This document shows positions 8,107 through 17,400 of a stretch of 46,196 nt of DNA, piece after piece. The translations under genes and the position numbers were made by a program. Source of the DNA: Bacteroidota bacterium (GTDB lineage Bacteria; Bacteroidota; Bacteroidia; UBA8524); contig DQHT01000031.1 in the NCBI GenBank assembly GCA_003531115.1, forward strand, positions 7,859 to 54,054, in the 5' to 3' direction. Below the pieces are notes generated by a model that saw nothing but the letters and a program-made list of their open reading frames with translations, was not told where the DNA came from and ran no database searches. Each line of letters opens with the position of its first letter. Position 1 is the stretch's first letter.

Positions 8107-8813
8107 AAACCAGAAAAAAAACCTGGCTTTGGCTTAGCATATTTGCTATCTCCATGGCCGCTCTCGAATCAGCCGTAGTCGTTTATCTCCGCGCCCTTTT
8201 TTATGGCGAAAAAATGGACCTCTTCCCGCTGCAACCCCTCAGTGAACACCTCCTTTGGGTAGAATTATTCCGGGAAGCTACCACCATCTTTATGCTGCTT
8301 TCTGTAGCCGTGTTGATCGGGAAAAACACCTGGTCGAGGCTGGGCTATTTTCTGGCTCTTTTTGGCATCTGGGACATTTTCTATTATGTATTCCTTTTTC
8401 TCTTTATCCAATGGCCGCAATCCATCCTTTCCTGGGATATCCTTTTCCTGATCCCTTTGCCCTGGTTTGGTCCTGTACTTGCCCCCTGCCTCATTTCCCT
8501 TGTGTTTATCGGCATTGGATTGATAACAAGCCACCACGAGGAAAAAGGCGCCCATCTGCGTATCCGTTTTGAAGAATGGACGGGCATGATCCTGGCTTGT
8601 CTCATCATGCTTTATACCTTTATGGAAGAAAGTATCCGTATGCTATTCACCGGCAAAATTGATCCTGAAAACCCGCTGATCTTGCGTGAAATGGCTGCTT
8701 TTGTCCCGGAGCAATTCTCCTGGGGTATGTTTGTGGCAGGTTTAGGCATTCTGATTGCCAGTATCTTTTTATACTACCGGCGTCTGCGTAATAGTCACTT
8801 AATTTTGTATTAA
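8103..8813 (+). CDS. Conserved-looking polytopic membrane protein with WDxxYY and PWxGPVxAP motifs
   Basis: 236 residues and about seven hydrophobic segments. Polar or charged residues within the membrane region form striking clusters: LFREATTIFML near 57, GIWDIFYYVFL near 88-98, SWDILFLIPLPWFGPVLAP near 109-127, and YTFMEES near 170. Such buried acidic residues are more typical of an enzyme or channel than of a passive anchor. I recall similar uncharacterised membrane proteins in several phyla but cannot name a family. It is the last gene of the coupled Coq4-like unit (ATGA overlap with the previous gene). The 56 nt to the next gene hold no clear terminator. Confidence 0.75.
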   Translation: MKTRKKTWLWLSIFAISMAALESAVVVYLRALFYGEKMDLFPLQPLSEHLLWVELFREATTIFMLLSVAVLIGKNTWSRLGYFLALFGIWDIFYYVFLFLFIQWPQSILSWDILFLIPLPWFGPVLAPCLISLVFIGIGLITSHHEEKGAHLRIRFEEWTGMILACLIMLYTFMEESIRMLFTGKIDPENPLILREMAAFVPEQFSWGMFVAGLGILIASIFLYYRRLRNSHLILY

Positions 8814-8869
8814 CTTTAAAAACTGACCCAAAAGCTGTACCCCGGGGCCTGTTTTTACGTTATAGGTAT

Positions 8870-9634
8870 ATGAAGTGGATCCTGCCCTTTTTGTTCATGG
8901 TTTTTCTCTCCTGCGAAGATGCGGTAGATGAAAAGGTTGTGGCTCAAAGGCTCGACCGCAACAATGAGTCGCTTCAGAAACAGGTGAATCTGCTTCGAAA
9001 AACCTTTGTTCTCACAAGCGCCGATGAAAAAGGAAATCCTGCCAGGGCCCTCTACGAAAACAGCGAGGTATGGATGCAACACCTGAAGGAAGAATTGGAA
9101 AAATACCAAAATGCGGATCAAAGTGCTGACCTTTTCCGCATTGTCATCAACCGCTTTAATGATTCCATGAAAGTACATTCCGGATTGCTTATCGACTGGT
9201 CGCCTGAGCCATTGCAATCCGACCAGAATGTATTGCTGCGAAGCTGGAAAGAGAACAATTACCTGCTCCTCGAATTGGCCATCATTGAAAAATGCCTGGA
9301 ATTGTACGAGGTAAAGTCAAAATCGGCATCAGGAAGTTTAAAACCGGTGATCTATTCCGCCCAGTTTTACCAGGTAAAAAAGGGTAAAAATGCCATTTTC
9401 GATGTAGCCTTCAAAAGCAAAAAACCGGAATTGGTGGAGATCAAGATCCGCAAAGCTACCCTTGACAACAAACGTATTGACCTCAAGAATATCGAAGTTG
9501 ACCGCTATACCCAGCGCTTTATCCTGTTATCTCTGAAAAAGGGCGACTACCTCATCGAAGGCGATCTGATCCTGGTAAATGAAAGAGGGGAAAAAGAGTC
9601 CTATCCTTTTACCGAAAAATTTCATGTCGACTAA
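8870..9634 (+). CDS. Lipoprotein of unknown function
   Basis: 254 residues. A short lipoprotein signal (MKWILPFLFMVFLSC) places the lipidated Cys at residue 15. Residues 20-140 are charged and helical, with heptad-like Leu/Glu/Lys spacing (NNESLQKQVNLLRK; QHLKEELEKYQ), so a coiled-coil bundle is likely. Residues about 155-254 look beta-rich (YSAQFYQVKKGKNAIFDVAF), like an immunoglobulin-type domain. The order of helical part and beta domain loosely recalls periplasmic parts of gliding/T9SS proteins, but that is a weak resemblance. Its stop overlaps the convergent dehydrogenase stop by 4 nt (CTAA 9631-9634). Confidence 0.7.
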   Translation: MKWILPFLFMVFLSCEDAVDEKVVAQRLDRNNESLQKQVNLLRKTFVLTSADEKGNPARALYENSEVWMQHLKEELEKYQNADQSADLFRIVINRFNDSMKVHSGLLIDWSPEPLQSDQNVLLRSWKENNYLLLELAIIEKCLELYEVKSKSASGSLKPVIYSAQFYQVKKGKNAIFDVAFKSKKPELVEIKIRKATLDNKRIDLKNIEVDRYTQRFILLSLKKGDYLIEGDLILVNERGEKESYPFTEKFHVD

Positions 9635-10593
9635 GATTTGATGCTTTTCATTTCCCGAAGGTTAGCGAGCATATCTCCGGTCATTCCCTGCAGGTCGTAT
9701 TCCGGTTTCCATCCCCAATGTGCACGGGCGATTCCGTCATCAATACTTTTAGGCCAGGAATCGGCAATTTTTTGGCGGTAATCGGGGGCGTAACTGATCG
9801 TAAATCCGGGAATTTCTTTTCTGATAGAAGCCGCGATCTCATCAGGAGTAAAACTCATGCCGGCAACATTGTAGCTGCTGCGAATTTTTATCTGCTCAGC
9901 CGGAGCTTCCATCAGTTGCAAGGTAGCCCTTAGTGCATCAGGCATATACAACATAGGAAGTTCGGTTTCTTCAGAAAGGAAACAGCTGTATGTTCCCTGG
10001 GTTAATGCCTGGTGGTAAATGTCAACAGCATAGTCGGTAGTTCCACCCCCCGGGGCCGATTTGTAACCGATCAATCCGGGATAACGGATGCTGCGTACGT
10101 CGACCCCATGTTTTTCGAAATAATATTCACAGTAACGTTCTCCTGCCAATTTGGTAATCCCGTAAATGGTATTCGGATCCATGATACAATGCTGGGGAGT
10201 ATGAACGCGCGGGGTATTTGGTCCGAACACGGCAATGCTGCTTGGCCAGTATATTTTTGCTATTCCACGTTCTATCGCAGCATCCAAAACATGGAACAAA
10301 CCATCCATATTCAAAGTCCAGGCAAACTTGGGGTTTTTCTCAGCCGTAGCAGATAAGAGTGCTGCTAAAAGATAGATCTGGGTTGGCTTATATTTATCAA
10401 GGATCTCGATGAAACGTACCTTGTCGAGAATGTCCATTACTTCACAGGGCCCCGACTCGGCGATCGACCCGCTTAAAGTTTTTACATCCGTTGCGATAAC
10501 ACGATCGTTACCGTATATGCCACGAAGGCTTTCACAAAGTTCCGTTCCAAGCTGTCCGCCCGAACCAATAATCAATATACGTTCTGTGCTCAT
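9631..10593 (-). CDS. NAD-dependent L-threonine 3-dehydrogenase, SDR (epimerase-like) type
   Basis: 320 residues. The N-terminus has the Rossmann nucleotide-binding loop GSGGQLG (10-16). The catalytic pair is Y144 and K148 (YGITK), with S118/S119 in WPSSIAVFG. The segment PGLIGYKSAPGGGTTDYAVD is the hallmark of short-chain L-threonine dehydrogenases, which oxidise threonine to 2-amino-3-ketobutyrate in threonine breakdown to glycine. The length is normal for the family. ATG 10593 lies 12 nt downstream of the glycosyltransferase stop. A TAATTTCG box overlapping that stop could give it its own promoter. The partner 2-amino-3-ketobutyrate ligase is not in the window. Confidence 0.92.
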   Translation of the reverse strand: MSTERILIIGSGGQLGTELCESLRGIYGNDRVIATDVKTLSGSIAESGPCEVMDILDKVRFIEILDKYKPTQIYLLAALLSATAEKNPKFAWTLNMDGLFHVLDAAIERGIAKIYWPSSIAVFGPNTPRVHTPQHCIMDPNTIYGITKLAGERYCEYYFEKHGVDVRSIRYPGLIGYKSAPGGGTTDYAVDIYHQALTQGTYSCFLSEETELPMLYMPDALRATLQLMEAPAEQIKIRSSYNVAGMSFTPDEIAASIRKEIPGFTISYAPDYRQKIADSWPKSIDDGIARAHWGWKPEYDLQGMTGDMLANLREMKSIKS

Positions 10594-10600
10594 TGCGCTG

Positions 10601-10608
10601 CGAAATTA
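10601..10608 (-). promoter_or_regulatory. Candidate -7 box (TAATTTCG) for threonine dehydrogenase
   Basis: On the minus strand TAATTTCG lies 7 nt before ATG 10593 and contains the TAA stop of the upstream gene. No -33 element is seen, so this may be chance. Confidence 0.25.
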
Positions 10609-11718
10609 GTTTTTTTCTGATGCTTTAATTTCCTGATAGATGTCCAATGTTTTTTTTGCAGTCAGGCTACGCCGAAACAACTGAACTCTTTTTTTTGCCC
10701 CTTTTATCCATTCCTTTTTGGTTTCCGGCTGAGTCAGGGCAATTTTAACGCCCTCCGCCAGAGATTCCGGGTCTTTTACTTTTCCCATCCAACCGGTTTG
10801 CTGATGGATCATGATCTCCGGAATTCCCCCGGCATCAGTACTCACCACCGCGACACCCGCTGCAAAACAGTCGAGAATGGTGGTTCCAAGTCCTTCTGTT
10901 TCCGAACTAAATAACAAGACATCAATTTCGGGAATGATGGTGCGTATGTCTTTCCGAAACCCGGCAAAACGGATCTTCTCCTGAAGTCCTTTTTCCATCG
11001 AATACGCTTCCAGCGCTTCTCTTTGAGCGCCTTCACCAAAGGCGAACCAGGCGGCTTTTACCCCATCCTTTTCCAGGATCTCAACTGTGTCGATAAAGGT
11101 AAAATAGTCCTTCTGCTGGGTTAGTGCAGCAATATTCGCAACGATGGGAATAGTCGGGTCCAGATGAAATTCACTTCTTAACCGACCACCACCCGGATCG
11201 TCAAACGCATCCACATCAATGCCATCATAAACAACACCGAGCAGCCCTTTGTTCCGTATGTCCTTTTGAAGGATCTCCTTTACCGCCTCCGACACACAAA
11301 TTATCTTTTTGATGGAGGAATGGTTGTATTTGTACCGCGAAAACCAGCTGGATGAGATCGGAAAATCAACCCGCCGATGCAGTACAAGGGGACAGGAGTT
11401 CGAAAAAAGATCGGCAGCAAGGATGCAGAGGGTATGAGCACCGGAGTCGTGGGGATGAACGATATCGATCTTTTCTTCCCGGCATACCCGGCCAATGGAT
11501 CGGGCAAAAAAGGGATCAATATTCAGTCTTTTTTTAAAAGAGCGAAAGCGCAAACCATGGCTCTCACAGTACTTTTCTGTGGCAGAACCTTTTGCGCACA
11601 AAATGAGCTGGTACACCCCGAGTTTAGCCAGTTCTTCGTAGAGGTAAATGGCCTGTTGTTCGCCGCCACGCCAGCTTAATGGAGAAATAACATGGGCGAT
11701 ACGCGGCAATTCAATCAT
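10606..11718 (-). CDS. GT4-type glycosyltransferase
   Basis: 370 residues with the two-domain GT-B layout. The N-terminal domain has SWRGGEQQAIYLYEEL (nucleotide-sugar enzymes of this type start with a similar GG motif), IVHPHDSGAH, and FVCVS-type IICVSEAV. The C-terminal domain has NIAALTQQKDY, the FAGFRKDI strand, and the donor-binding E-x7 motif SETEGLGTTILDCFAAG, in which the usual second Glu is Asp. It probably transfers a sugar from a nucleotide donor to a lipid or surface polysaccharide; donor and acceptor cannot be read. The start ATG overlaps the TGA of the TrpF-like gene (ATGA), so the two are co-translated. Confidence 0.88.
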   Translation of the reverse strand: MIELPRIAHVISPLSWRGGEQQAIYLYEELAKLGVYQLILCAKGSATEKYCESHGLRFRSFKKRLNIDPFFARSIGRVCREEKIDIVHPHDSGAHTLCILAADLFSNSCPLVLHRRVDFPISSSWFSRYKYNHSSIKKIICVSEAVKEILQKDIRNKGLLGVVYDGIDVDAFDDPGGGRLRSEFHLDPTIPIVANIAALTQQKDYFTFIDTVEILEKDGVKAAWFAFGEGAQREALEAYSMEKGLQEKIRFAGFRKDIRTIIPEIDVLLFSSETEGLGTTILDCFAAGVAVVSTDAGGIPEIMIHQQTGWMGKVKDPESLAEGVKIALTQPETKKEWIKGAKKRVQLFRRSLTAKKTLDIYQEIKASEKN

Positions 11719-12251
11719 AACTCGTAGTGCTCAAGGACTTCATCGATACGGGCAAAATCACAAATCCCGGGGATACTTTCGTCTCCCCCGATAAGCTGAA
11801 TGCCATAAGGTGCGGGGTCAAGCCAGTTTTTCTCGATCTCTTCCATTGAAAGGCTACTCAGATCAATAATTTCATGTGCAGGGTCAGTCGATTCGGCAGG
11901 CAAACACACCCGAAGTCCGTCAATATCTGCCGATTCAGGACCTTCATAGATCACCTCAAAACCTGCTTCTTTCCACGCTTTTGCGGCATCAAGGTCATTT
12001 ACCTGAACCGTATCGATCATCAATATTTCTAAAGCGCTCATCATGGTTTCCGGCATCAGCGACCCGAGTTCGGCTACCATTTTTGGTCCCGAAAGCCAAT
12101 CGATAATTTCTTTTGCCTTAATGGGTTCAATATAGCGGGAATGTCCGGGAATAAAACAAAAGCCCAGCCAATCGGCATAAACGGCAGCGGCATAGCGCGC
12201 GTCAGTGAGGTTGGTGATTGAGCCAAATTTAATACGACTGCGATGAAACAT
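11715..12251 (-). CDS. TrpF-like (phosphoribosylanthranilate isomerase-like) protein, probably not a TrpF enzyme
   Basis: 178 residues. The N-terminus follows phosphoribosylanthranilate isomerase (RIKFGSITNLTDARYAA, then ADWLGFCFIPGHSRYI), and later strands fit a beta/alpha barrel (VQVNDLDAAKAW; YGIQLIGGDE). However, the catalytic Cys of the K-x-C-G-I-T-N motif is replaced (KFGSITN has Gly at 10), and I find no counterpart of the GGTGxxFDW segment near the end. At 178 residues it is also shorter than most TrpF (about 200). It therefore is unlikely to isomerise phosphoribosylanthranilate. No other trp gene is nearby; it is coupled to a glycosyltransferase. A pseudoenzyme or new substrate is inferred. 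Confidence 0.7.
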   Translation of the reverse strand: MFHRSRIKFGSITNLTDARYAAAVYADWLGFCFIPGHSRYIEPIKAKEIIDWLSGPKMVAELGSLMPETMMSALEILMIDTVQVNDLDAAKAWKEAGFEVIYEGPESADIDGLRVCLPAESTDPAHEIIDLSSLSMEEIEKNWLDPAPYGIQLIGGDESIPGICDFARIDEVLEHYEL

Positions 12252-12255
12252 GCTG

Positions 12256-12263
12256 CAAAGTTG
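12256..12263 (-). promoter_or_regulatory. Candidate -7 box (CAACTTTG) for the TrpF-like operon
   Basis: On the minus strand CAACTTTG lies 4 nt before ATG 12251, a one-base variant of TAnnTTTG also seen before panC. No -33 element was recognised. If it is used, the transcript has almost no leader. Confidence 0.3.
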
Positions 12264-12293
12264 CTCCCGTATTCTTTATTTTGAAAACGATAG

Positions 12294-12629
12294 ATGAAAA
12301 ATGACAGCGGTTTTTTTGAAATGGTGTATGAAGTGGTGCGCCTGATCCCTCCCGGACGGGTTACTTCCTATGGGGCTATTGCCCGTTATCTCGGCACCGC
12401 AAAATCGGCGCGTATGGTGGGGTGGGCGATGAATGCAGCCCATGGCCTGCCTGATGTTCCGGCGCATAGGGTGCTTAACCGAAACGGACTTTTAACGGGG
12501 AAACAGCATTTTGGAGCCCCCTCGGCCATGCAGGAATTATTGGAAAAAGAAGGGATAATGGTTATGGAAAACCAGGTCCAAAATTTCTCCAAAATATTCT
12601 GGGATCCGGAAAAGGAGCTAAGCCTTTAA
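12294..12629 (+). CDS. Alkyltransferase-like (ATL) DNA-damage recognition protein
   Basis: 111 residues covering only the DNA-binding domain of O6-alkylguanine alkyltransferases. It has the helix-turn-helix YGAIARYLG (about 26-34), the arginine-finger region SARMVGWAMN (R40), and the active-site strand PAHRV at 56-60. Ala57 stands where MGMT has its alkyl-accepting Cys, so it cannot repair by transfer; ATLs bind alkylated guanine, flip it and pass the lesion to nucleotide-excision repair. Length and start fit the family. It starts a rightward run with the AhpD-like gene 35 nt downstream, and it is divergent from the TrpF-like operon. Confidence 0.9.
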   Translation: MKNDSGFFEMVYEVVRLIPPGRVTSYGAIARYLGTAKSARMVGWAMNAAHGLPDVPAHRVLNRNGLLTGKQHFGAPSAMQELLEKEGIMVMENQVQNFSKIFWDPEKELSL

Positions 12630-12664
12630 AAGAAAAAGGGGATATTTCGCTAATTATTCGATCC

Positions 12665-13015
12665 ATGGAAACAAATCTTGTCACCGAATTTAATGACTAC
12701 CGCGAACGGATGAATGCACAGATCCTCGATGCGGATAACCTGGTTTTAAAACGGTTGTTTAATTTAGATACACGCACTTACGAGGAAGGGGCATTACCAG
12801 CGCGCACCAAAGAAATGCTTGGACTGGTTGCTTCGATGGTATTGCGTTGCGACGACTGTGTCAAATACCATCTTGGAAAATGCCATGAACTCGGACTCAG
12901 TACTGCCGAAGTCTTTGAGATCTTTGCCGTGGCCAATATCGTTGGGGGTACCATCGTGATCCCGCATACCCGCCGTGCTGCAGAATATTGGGAGGCATTA
13001 ACAAAGACAAAATGA
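12665..13015 (+). CDS. Carboxymuconolactone decarboxylase/AhpD-like protein
   Basis: 116 residues, mostly helical. The signature is R-C62-D-D-C65-V-K-Y-H69, the C-x-x-C-x-x-x-H redox motif of AhpD-type alkylhydroperoxidases, within LVASMVLRCDDCVKYH. Members either reduce peroxides through the Cys pair or act as decarboxylases; the intact CxxC favours a thiol redox role. The segment NIVGGTIVIPHTRRA fits the C-terminal helix of the family. It lies 35 nt downstream of the ATL gene and overlaps the next gene in ATGA, so expression with a DNA-damage protein is likely. The substrate is unknown. Confidence 0.85.
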   Translation: METNLVTEFNDYRERMNAQILDADNLVLKRLFNLDTRTYEEGALPARTKEMLGLVASMVLRCDDCVKYHLGKCHELGLSTAEVFEIFAVANIVGGTIVIPHTRRAAEYWEALTKTK

Positions 13016-14433
13016 AACGCTACAGGTGGCTTTTACTTCTTCTTCCTTTGGGATTATTTATATGGATAGGAGCCATTTCCACACGCACTGCCGGAGGGGA
13101 AGACGATGTGATGCACCACCTTTTTGCCCGTTATGCCCTTCAACATCCGGCAAACCTGTTTGATCTCTGGGCGAAACCGCTTTATGTGTTATTCAATATT
13201 CCCTTTGCCCAGTTTGGCTTTATCGGAACACTGGTATTTAATGCTGTTCTCGCTTGCCTCAGTGCCTTGCTGGTTTGGAAAAGTGCTGAAAAACTGGGCT
13301 TACGCTTTTCCTGGCTGGGTGCCCTGCTACTATTGAGCGCTCCGGTTTATTTTTACTGTGCCAGCTCTGCCGTAACAGAGATCCTCTTTGGTTTTCTGTT
13401 GAGCTGGGCCATTTTCGAAGGCAGCAACAAAAGGTATGGGCTGGCAGCAGCCCTGGTTTCTTTTCTGCCTTTTGTGCGCAGTGAAGGCTACGGGATCATT
13501 CTCGTATTTGCTTTTGGTTTTGTGGCATTAAGAGCCTGGAAAGCGCTCCCTTTACTGGCACTGGGTTTTGTGGTGTACAGTATTGCCGGATACGCGCATT
13601 TTAAGGATATTTTCTGGGTCATCACGCATCACCCTTATCACGACGCAAGTACCATTTACGGAAGTGGTCCGATCTGGCACTTCGTTGTCAGGGTCAAGGA
13701 AATATGGGGAATTCCGCTCTATATCCTTTGGATTCTGGGAACCGTTCTTTTTGTATGGACGGGCTTATCTTTATTTTTAAAAGCAGAAAAGCGTTCTGAA
13801 CAGTTTTGGGTTTGGCTGTTTTTTATTTTCGGCTCTTTTTTTGTCTTCCTCCTCGGCCATTCGATTGTCTGGTACCGTGGTATGAGCGCATCACTGGGCC
13901 TGACCCGGGTAATGGCAGCGGTAATGCCTGCCTGTGCCCTTATCGGACTTTATGCTGTCGACCGGGTCTTTGGAAAATTGAATCCAAAGCTCAAAATGTT
14001 CCGTCATGTGTTGCTGGCACTATTGAGTTTTGCGGCAATACGCGGGGCATTCACCCAAAATCGTCCGCCCTACCATGGCGACACCGAAAAAGAGGAGATC
14101 ATCAAAGCAGGGAAGTGGTTTTTAAATTCTCCATACTATGCCGGCAAATCCCGCGTTTTTTATTTTGCACCCAGCGTTGCAGTGATCTTAAAAATCGATC
14201 CCTTCGACCCGGGCCAAAGAGGGGATCTTTCAGAAATTGCATGGAACAGGGATATTCCCTCAGGCTCCATTATTTTTTGGGATGCGCATTTTGGTCCCAA
14301 CGAAGCCCATGTTCCGATCGATACCTTATTTCAACGTCCGGAGCTGGAAATGATCTACCACCAAAAGCCTGAAGTGCCCGCTTCGACCTTAAATGGACCC
14401 GAATATGAAATCTACCTGTTTAGAAAGCCTTAG
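13012..14433 (+). CDS. Polytopic GT-C type glycosyltransferase
   Basis: 473 residues from ATG 13012, which overlaps the previous TGA (ATGA); an upstream in-frame ATG at 12988 lies inside that gene and is not preferred. About nine to eleven membrane segments follow one another up to residue 350, with a soluble tail. An acidic pair in the first periplasmic loop (GGEDDVMHHLFARYAL, about 26-40) is where GT-C enzymes place their catalytic Asp/Glu. Such enzymes move sugars from polyprenyl-phosphate donors to lipids or proteins on the outer face of the inner membrane. The substrate cannot be read. The next gene is another membrane glycosyltransferase-like protein. Confidence 0.75.
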   Translation: MKRYRWLLLLLPLGLFIWIGAISTRTAGGEDDVMHHLFARYALQHPANLFDLWAKPLYVLFNIPFAQFGFIGTLVFNAVLACLSALLVWKSAEKLGLRFSWLGALLLLSAPVYFYCASSAVTEILFGFLLSWAIFEGSNKRYGLAAALVSFLPFVRSEGYGIILVFAFGFVALRAWKALPLLALGFVVYSIAGYAHFKDIFWVITHHPYHDASTIYGSGPIWHFVVRVKEIWGIPLYILWILGTVLFVWTGLSLFLKAEKRSEQFWVWLFFIFGSFFVFLLGHSIVWYRGMSASLGLTRVMAAVMPACALIGLYAVDRVFGKLNPKLKMFRHVLLALLSFAAIRGAFTQNRPPYHGDTEKEEIIKAGKWFLNSPYYAGKSRVFYFAPSVAVILKIDPFDPGQRGDLSEIAWNRDIPSGSIIFWDAHFGPNEAHVPIDTLFQRPELEMIYHQKPEVPASTLNGPEYEIYLFRKP

Positions 14434-14439
14434 ATAACC

Positions 14440-14447
14440 TAGTTTTG
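14440..14447 (+). promoter_or_regulatory. Candidate -7 box (TAGTTTTG) for the DUF2723 gene
   Basis: TAGTTTTG fits TAnnTTTG and lies 9 nt before ATG 14457. No convincing -33 element is present, and the gene may equally be read from the upstream promoter. Confidence 0.3.
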
Positions 14448-14456
14448 CATGAAATC

Positions 14457-17400
14457 ATGAGCAATAAACGGATCAATACCCTGCTTGGCTGGCTCACCTT
14501 TTTGGTAGCCGCGATTACTTATACGCTTACCGCAGAAAGAACGGCGAGTTTTTGGGACTGTGGTGAGTTTATCTCTGCATCCTACCATCTTCAGGTAGTT
14601 CACCCTCCCGGCGCACCCTTGTTCCTGATGCTCGGGAACCTGTTTTCGCAATTTGCATCCAGCCCCCAGGGGGTGGCCTTTATGGTTAATATGCTTTCGG
14701 TGATCACCAGCGCCCTATGCGTCATGTTTACTTTTTGGACCATTACCCACTTCGCTGAAAAACTCCTGCTCAGCAAAAACCTGGGTGATGTGGAACGCAA
14801 ACTTTTGGTTTATGGAGCCGGACTGGTTGGAGCTTTGGCCCTCACTTTTTCTGATACTTTTTGGTTTTCAGCCGTGGAGGCAGAAGTTTATGCGGCCTCT
14901 TCATTCCTGTCGGCCCTCACTTTCTGGTGCATTTTAAAATGGGAACACGCCAGCGAAAAGGAAGGCGCAAACCGTTGGTTGATCTGTATCGCCTACCTGC
15001 TCGGATTGGGTATCGGGGTCCATTTGCTCAATTTGCTGGTTATTCCGGCTATCGTCTATGTCTATTATTTCAAAAAATACCCTTTCAATACCAAAGGCTT
15101 TTTTGTGGCTTCAGGTATTGGATTGTCCATCCTTGCTTTTATCCAGGTAGGGGTCATCCCCGGAATTCCGACACTCGCGGCGTATTTCGACAAATATTTT
15201 GTGAACGATCTGGGAATGGGCTTTGGCTCAGGCATTAAGTTTTTTGGAGCCTTACTCTTAGGCTCACTGATCGCCCTGATCTGGTATAGCCACAACAAGG
15301 GTAAAGTATGGCTGAATACCGCCTTGCTTTGTTTTGCATTTGTCCTTATTGGCTATTCCTCCTATTCCATGGTCGTGATTCGCTCACTGGCCAATCCGCC
15401 CATCGATATGAACAACCCTGAGGAACCATTCAACCTGGTTTCCTACCTTAACCGGGAACAATATGGCTCCCGGGAACTGCTAAAAGGGCCATATTTTGTT
15501 GTTGGTAATGTTCGACCAATAGATGTAGTTAAAAAGAAACAGGATTGGAGAAAGGGTAAAGAATCTTATGAAGAAGCAGGTATTCAGAGCGAATATATAT
15601 GGCCTGACAAATATTACACGTATTTCCCCCGCATGGGAGATTTGCAAAAAGCGAGTAGTCCTCAAGGGTATGAATATTGGGCTAACGTAAAAAAGGATAA
15701 AGTGCCCTCCATGGGTCAAAACATGGCCTTTTTCTTTAAATACCAGCTTGGGCACATGTATTGGCGCTATTTCCTATGGAATTTTGCCGGACGCCAGAAT
15801 ATGCAGCAGGGCGACGGGGATCCTGTGAATGGAAACTGGATCTCGGGAATTAATTTTATTGACGCCATGCGTCTGGGCCCGCAAAAAAACCTTCCTGAAA
15901 ACTGGAAAAACGATGTGTCCCGGAATAAATATTATATGCTGCCGCTTATACTCGGGATCATGGGGCTGCTCTACCAGCTCGGCAAGAACAAAAACGATTT
16001 TTTTATCGTTGCCATGCTCTTTCTCTTCACGGGAATTTTAATCGCTATTTACCTGAACGCCCCTCCCTACGAGCCCCGTGAAAGGGATTATACCCTGGTC
16101 GGCTCCTTTCAGATATTTTGTATATGGATAGGCCTTGGCGTATTGCAATTTTCCGAATGGTTAAAGGGCTTCTTAAAAGCCAAACAGGCGGCCATAATTG
16201 CCGGAGGGCTTTCTTTATTGGCTGTTCCTGTTTTGATGGGTGCCCAAAACTGGGATGACCACGATCGCTCTGAACGTACCGTGGTTGTTGACTATGCCAA
16301 AGGTTATCTGGAAAGTTGCGAACCGAATGCGATCTTATTTACCAATGGAGACAATGACACCTATCCGCTCTGGTATGTTCAGAATGTCGAAGGGTTCCGT
16401 ACTGATGTGCGCGTGGTTAACCTGCAGCTCCTCAATTTCGACTGGTATATCGAAGCGCTCACCAAACAGGTAATGGGCTCCGCTCCTTTTAAACTGAGTG
16501 TTCCTAAAGAAAAATATGCCAAAGGGCTACGCGAGCAGTTGCGCTTTCACGAAAATCCGGATATCCCGGCCAATCAAAATGAATATTATCCTTTTGAACA
16601 GGTATTGAGTTTTATTACCGACGACGAAAATCCACGAACCAAAATACCAGGGTTTTTTAATACAAAGGTGAATTATATGCCTGTGCGGAACATGAAGATT
16701 AAAACCGACCTGCAAAAGGCATTGTCCTCCGGAACCATCCGCGAGCAGGATATCCCGTATTTTGTAAATGAACTGCGCTTTAGCATCGAATCTTCGGGAA
16801 TGTTGAAGGCCGACTGGATCACTTTAGACCTCATCCAGCAAAATAATTTTGAACGACCTATCTATTTTGCTTCCAATTCAGTCAATTCCAATCATTTAGG
16901 CTTAGGGACTTACTTCCGTTTGGATGGCCTGGTGTACCGGCTCGTACCTGTTAACCGGCCTCCAAATCCGCAAATACCGATCAACAGCGATCCGGATATC
17001 CTTTATGATCGCCTGATGAACAAAATTTCATTGGGAGGAGTGGCTGATCCCAAAGTATTGCTCGATGAGCAGGTTATCCGGCAATGCAGGATCTTCAGAA
17101 ATTATTTCGGTATTCTGGCCATGCAACTTGCCATGCAGGGAAAAAAGGATTCCGTAATGGCTTTGGTCAACAAAATTGAAACAGGGATACCCGCAAAAAG
17201 GGTCCCCTATGAATTTTCACAAATGGTGGTTCCTTTGGCACGGGCCTGCTATGAAGTGAAAGAAATTGAAGCAGGGGATGAATTACTAAACCGCTTCTTC
17301 GATGAACAGGAAGAACTAGTGACTTACTACAAACAATTTACAGGCTCGAGAAGAGGAAAAGTCGCCAACTCACTCAAAGCTTCCGAAAATAATCTTGGCG

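Noticed and set aside
8838..8860. CCCCGGGG followed by TTTTT between 8813 and 8870, like a terminator
   Set aside because: The palindrome has no loop and cannot form a normal hairpin; no longer stem surrounds it.
14445..14456. TTG start extending the DUF2723 protein by four residues
   Set aside because: The TTG is part of the -7 box TAGTTTTG and a plain ATG follows at 14457.
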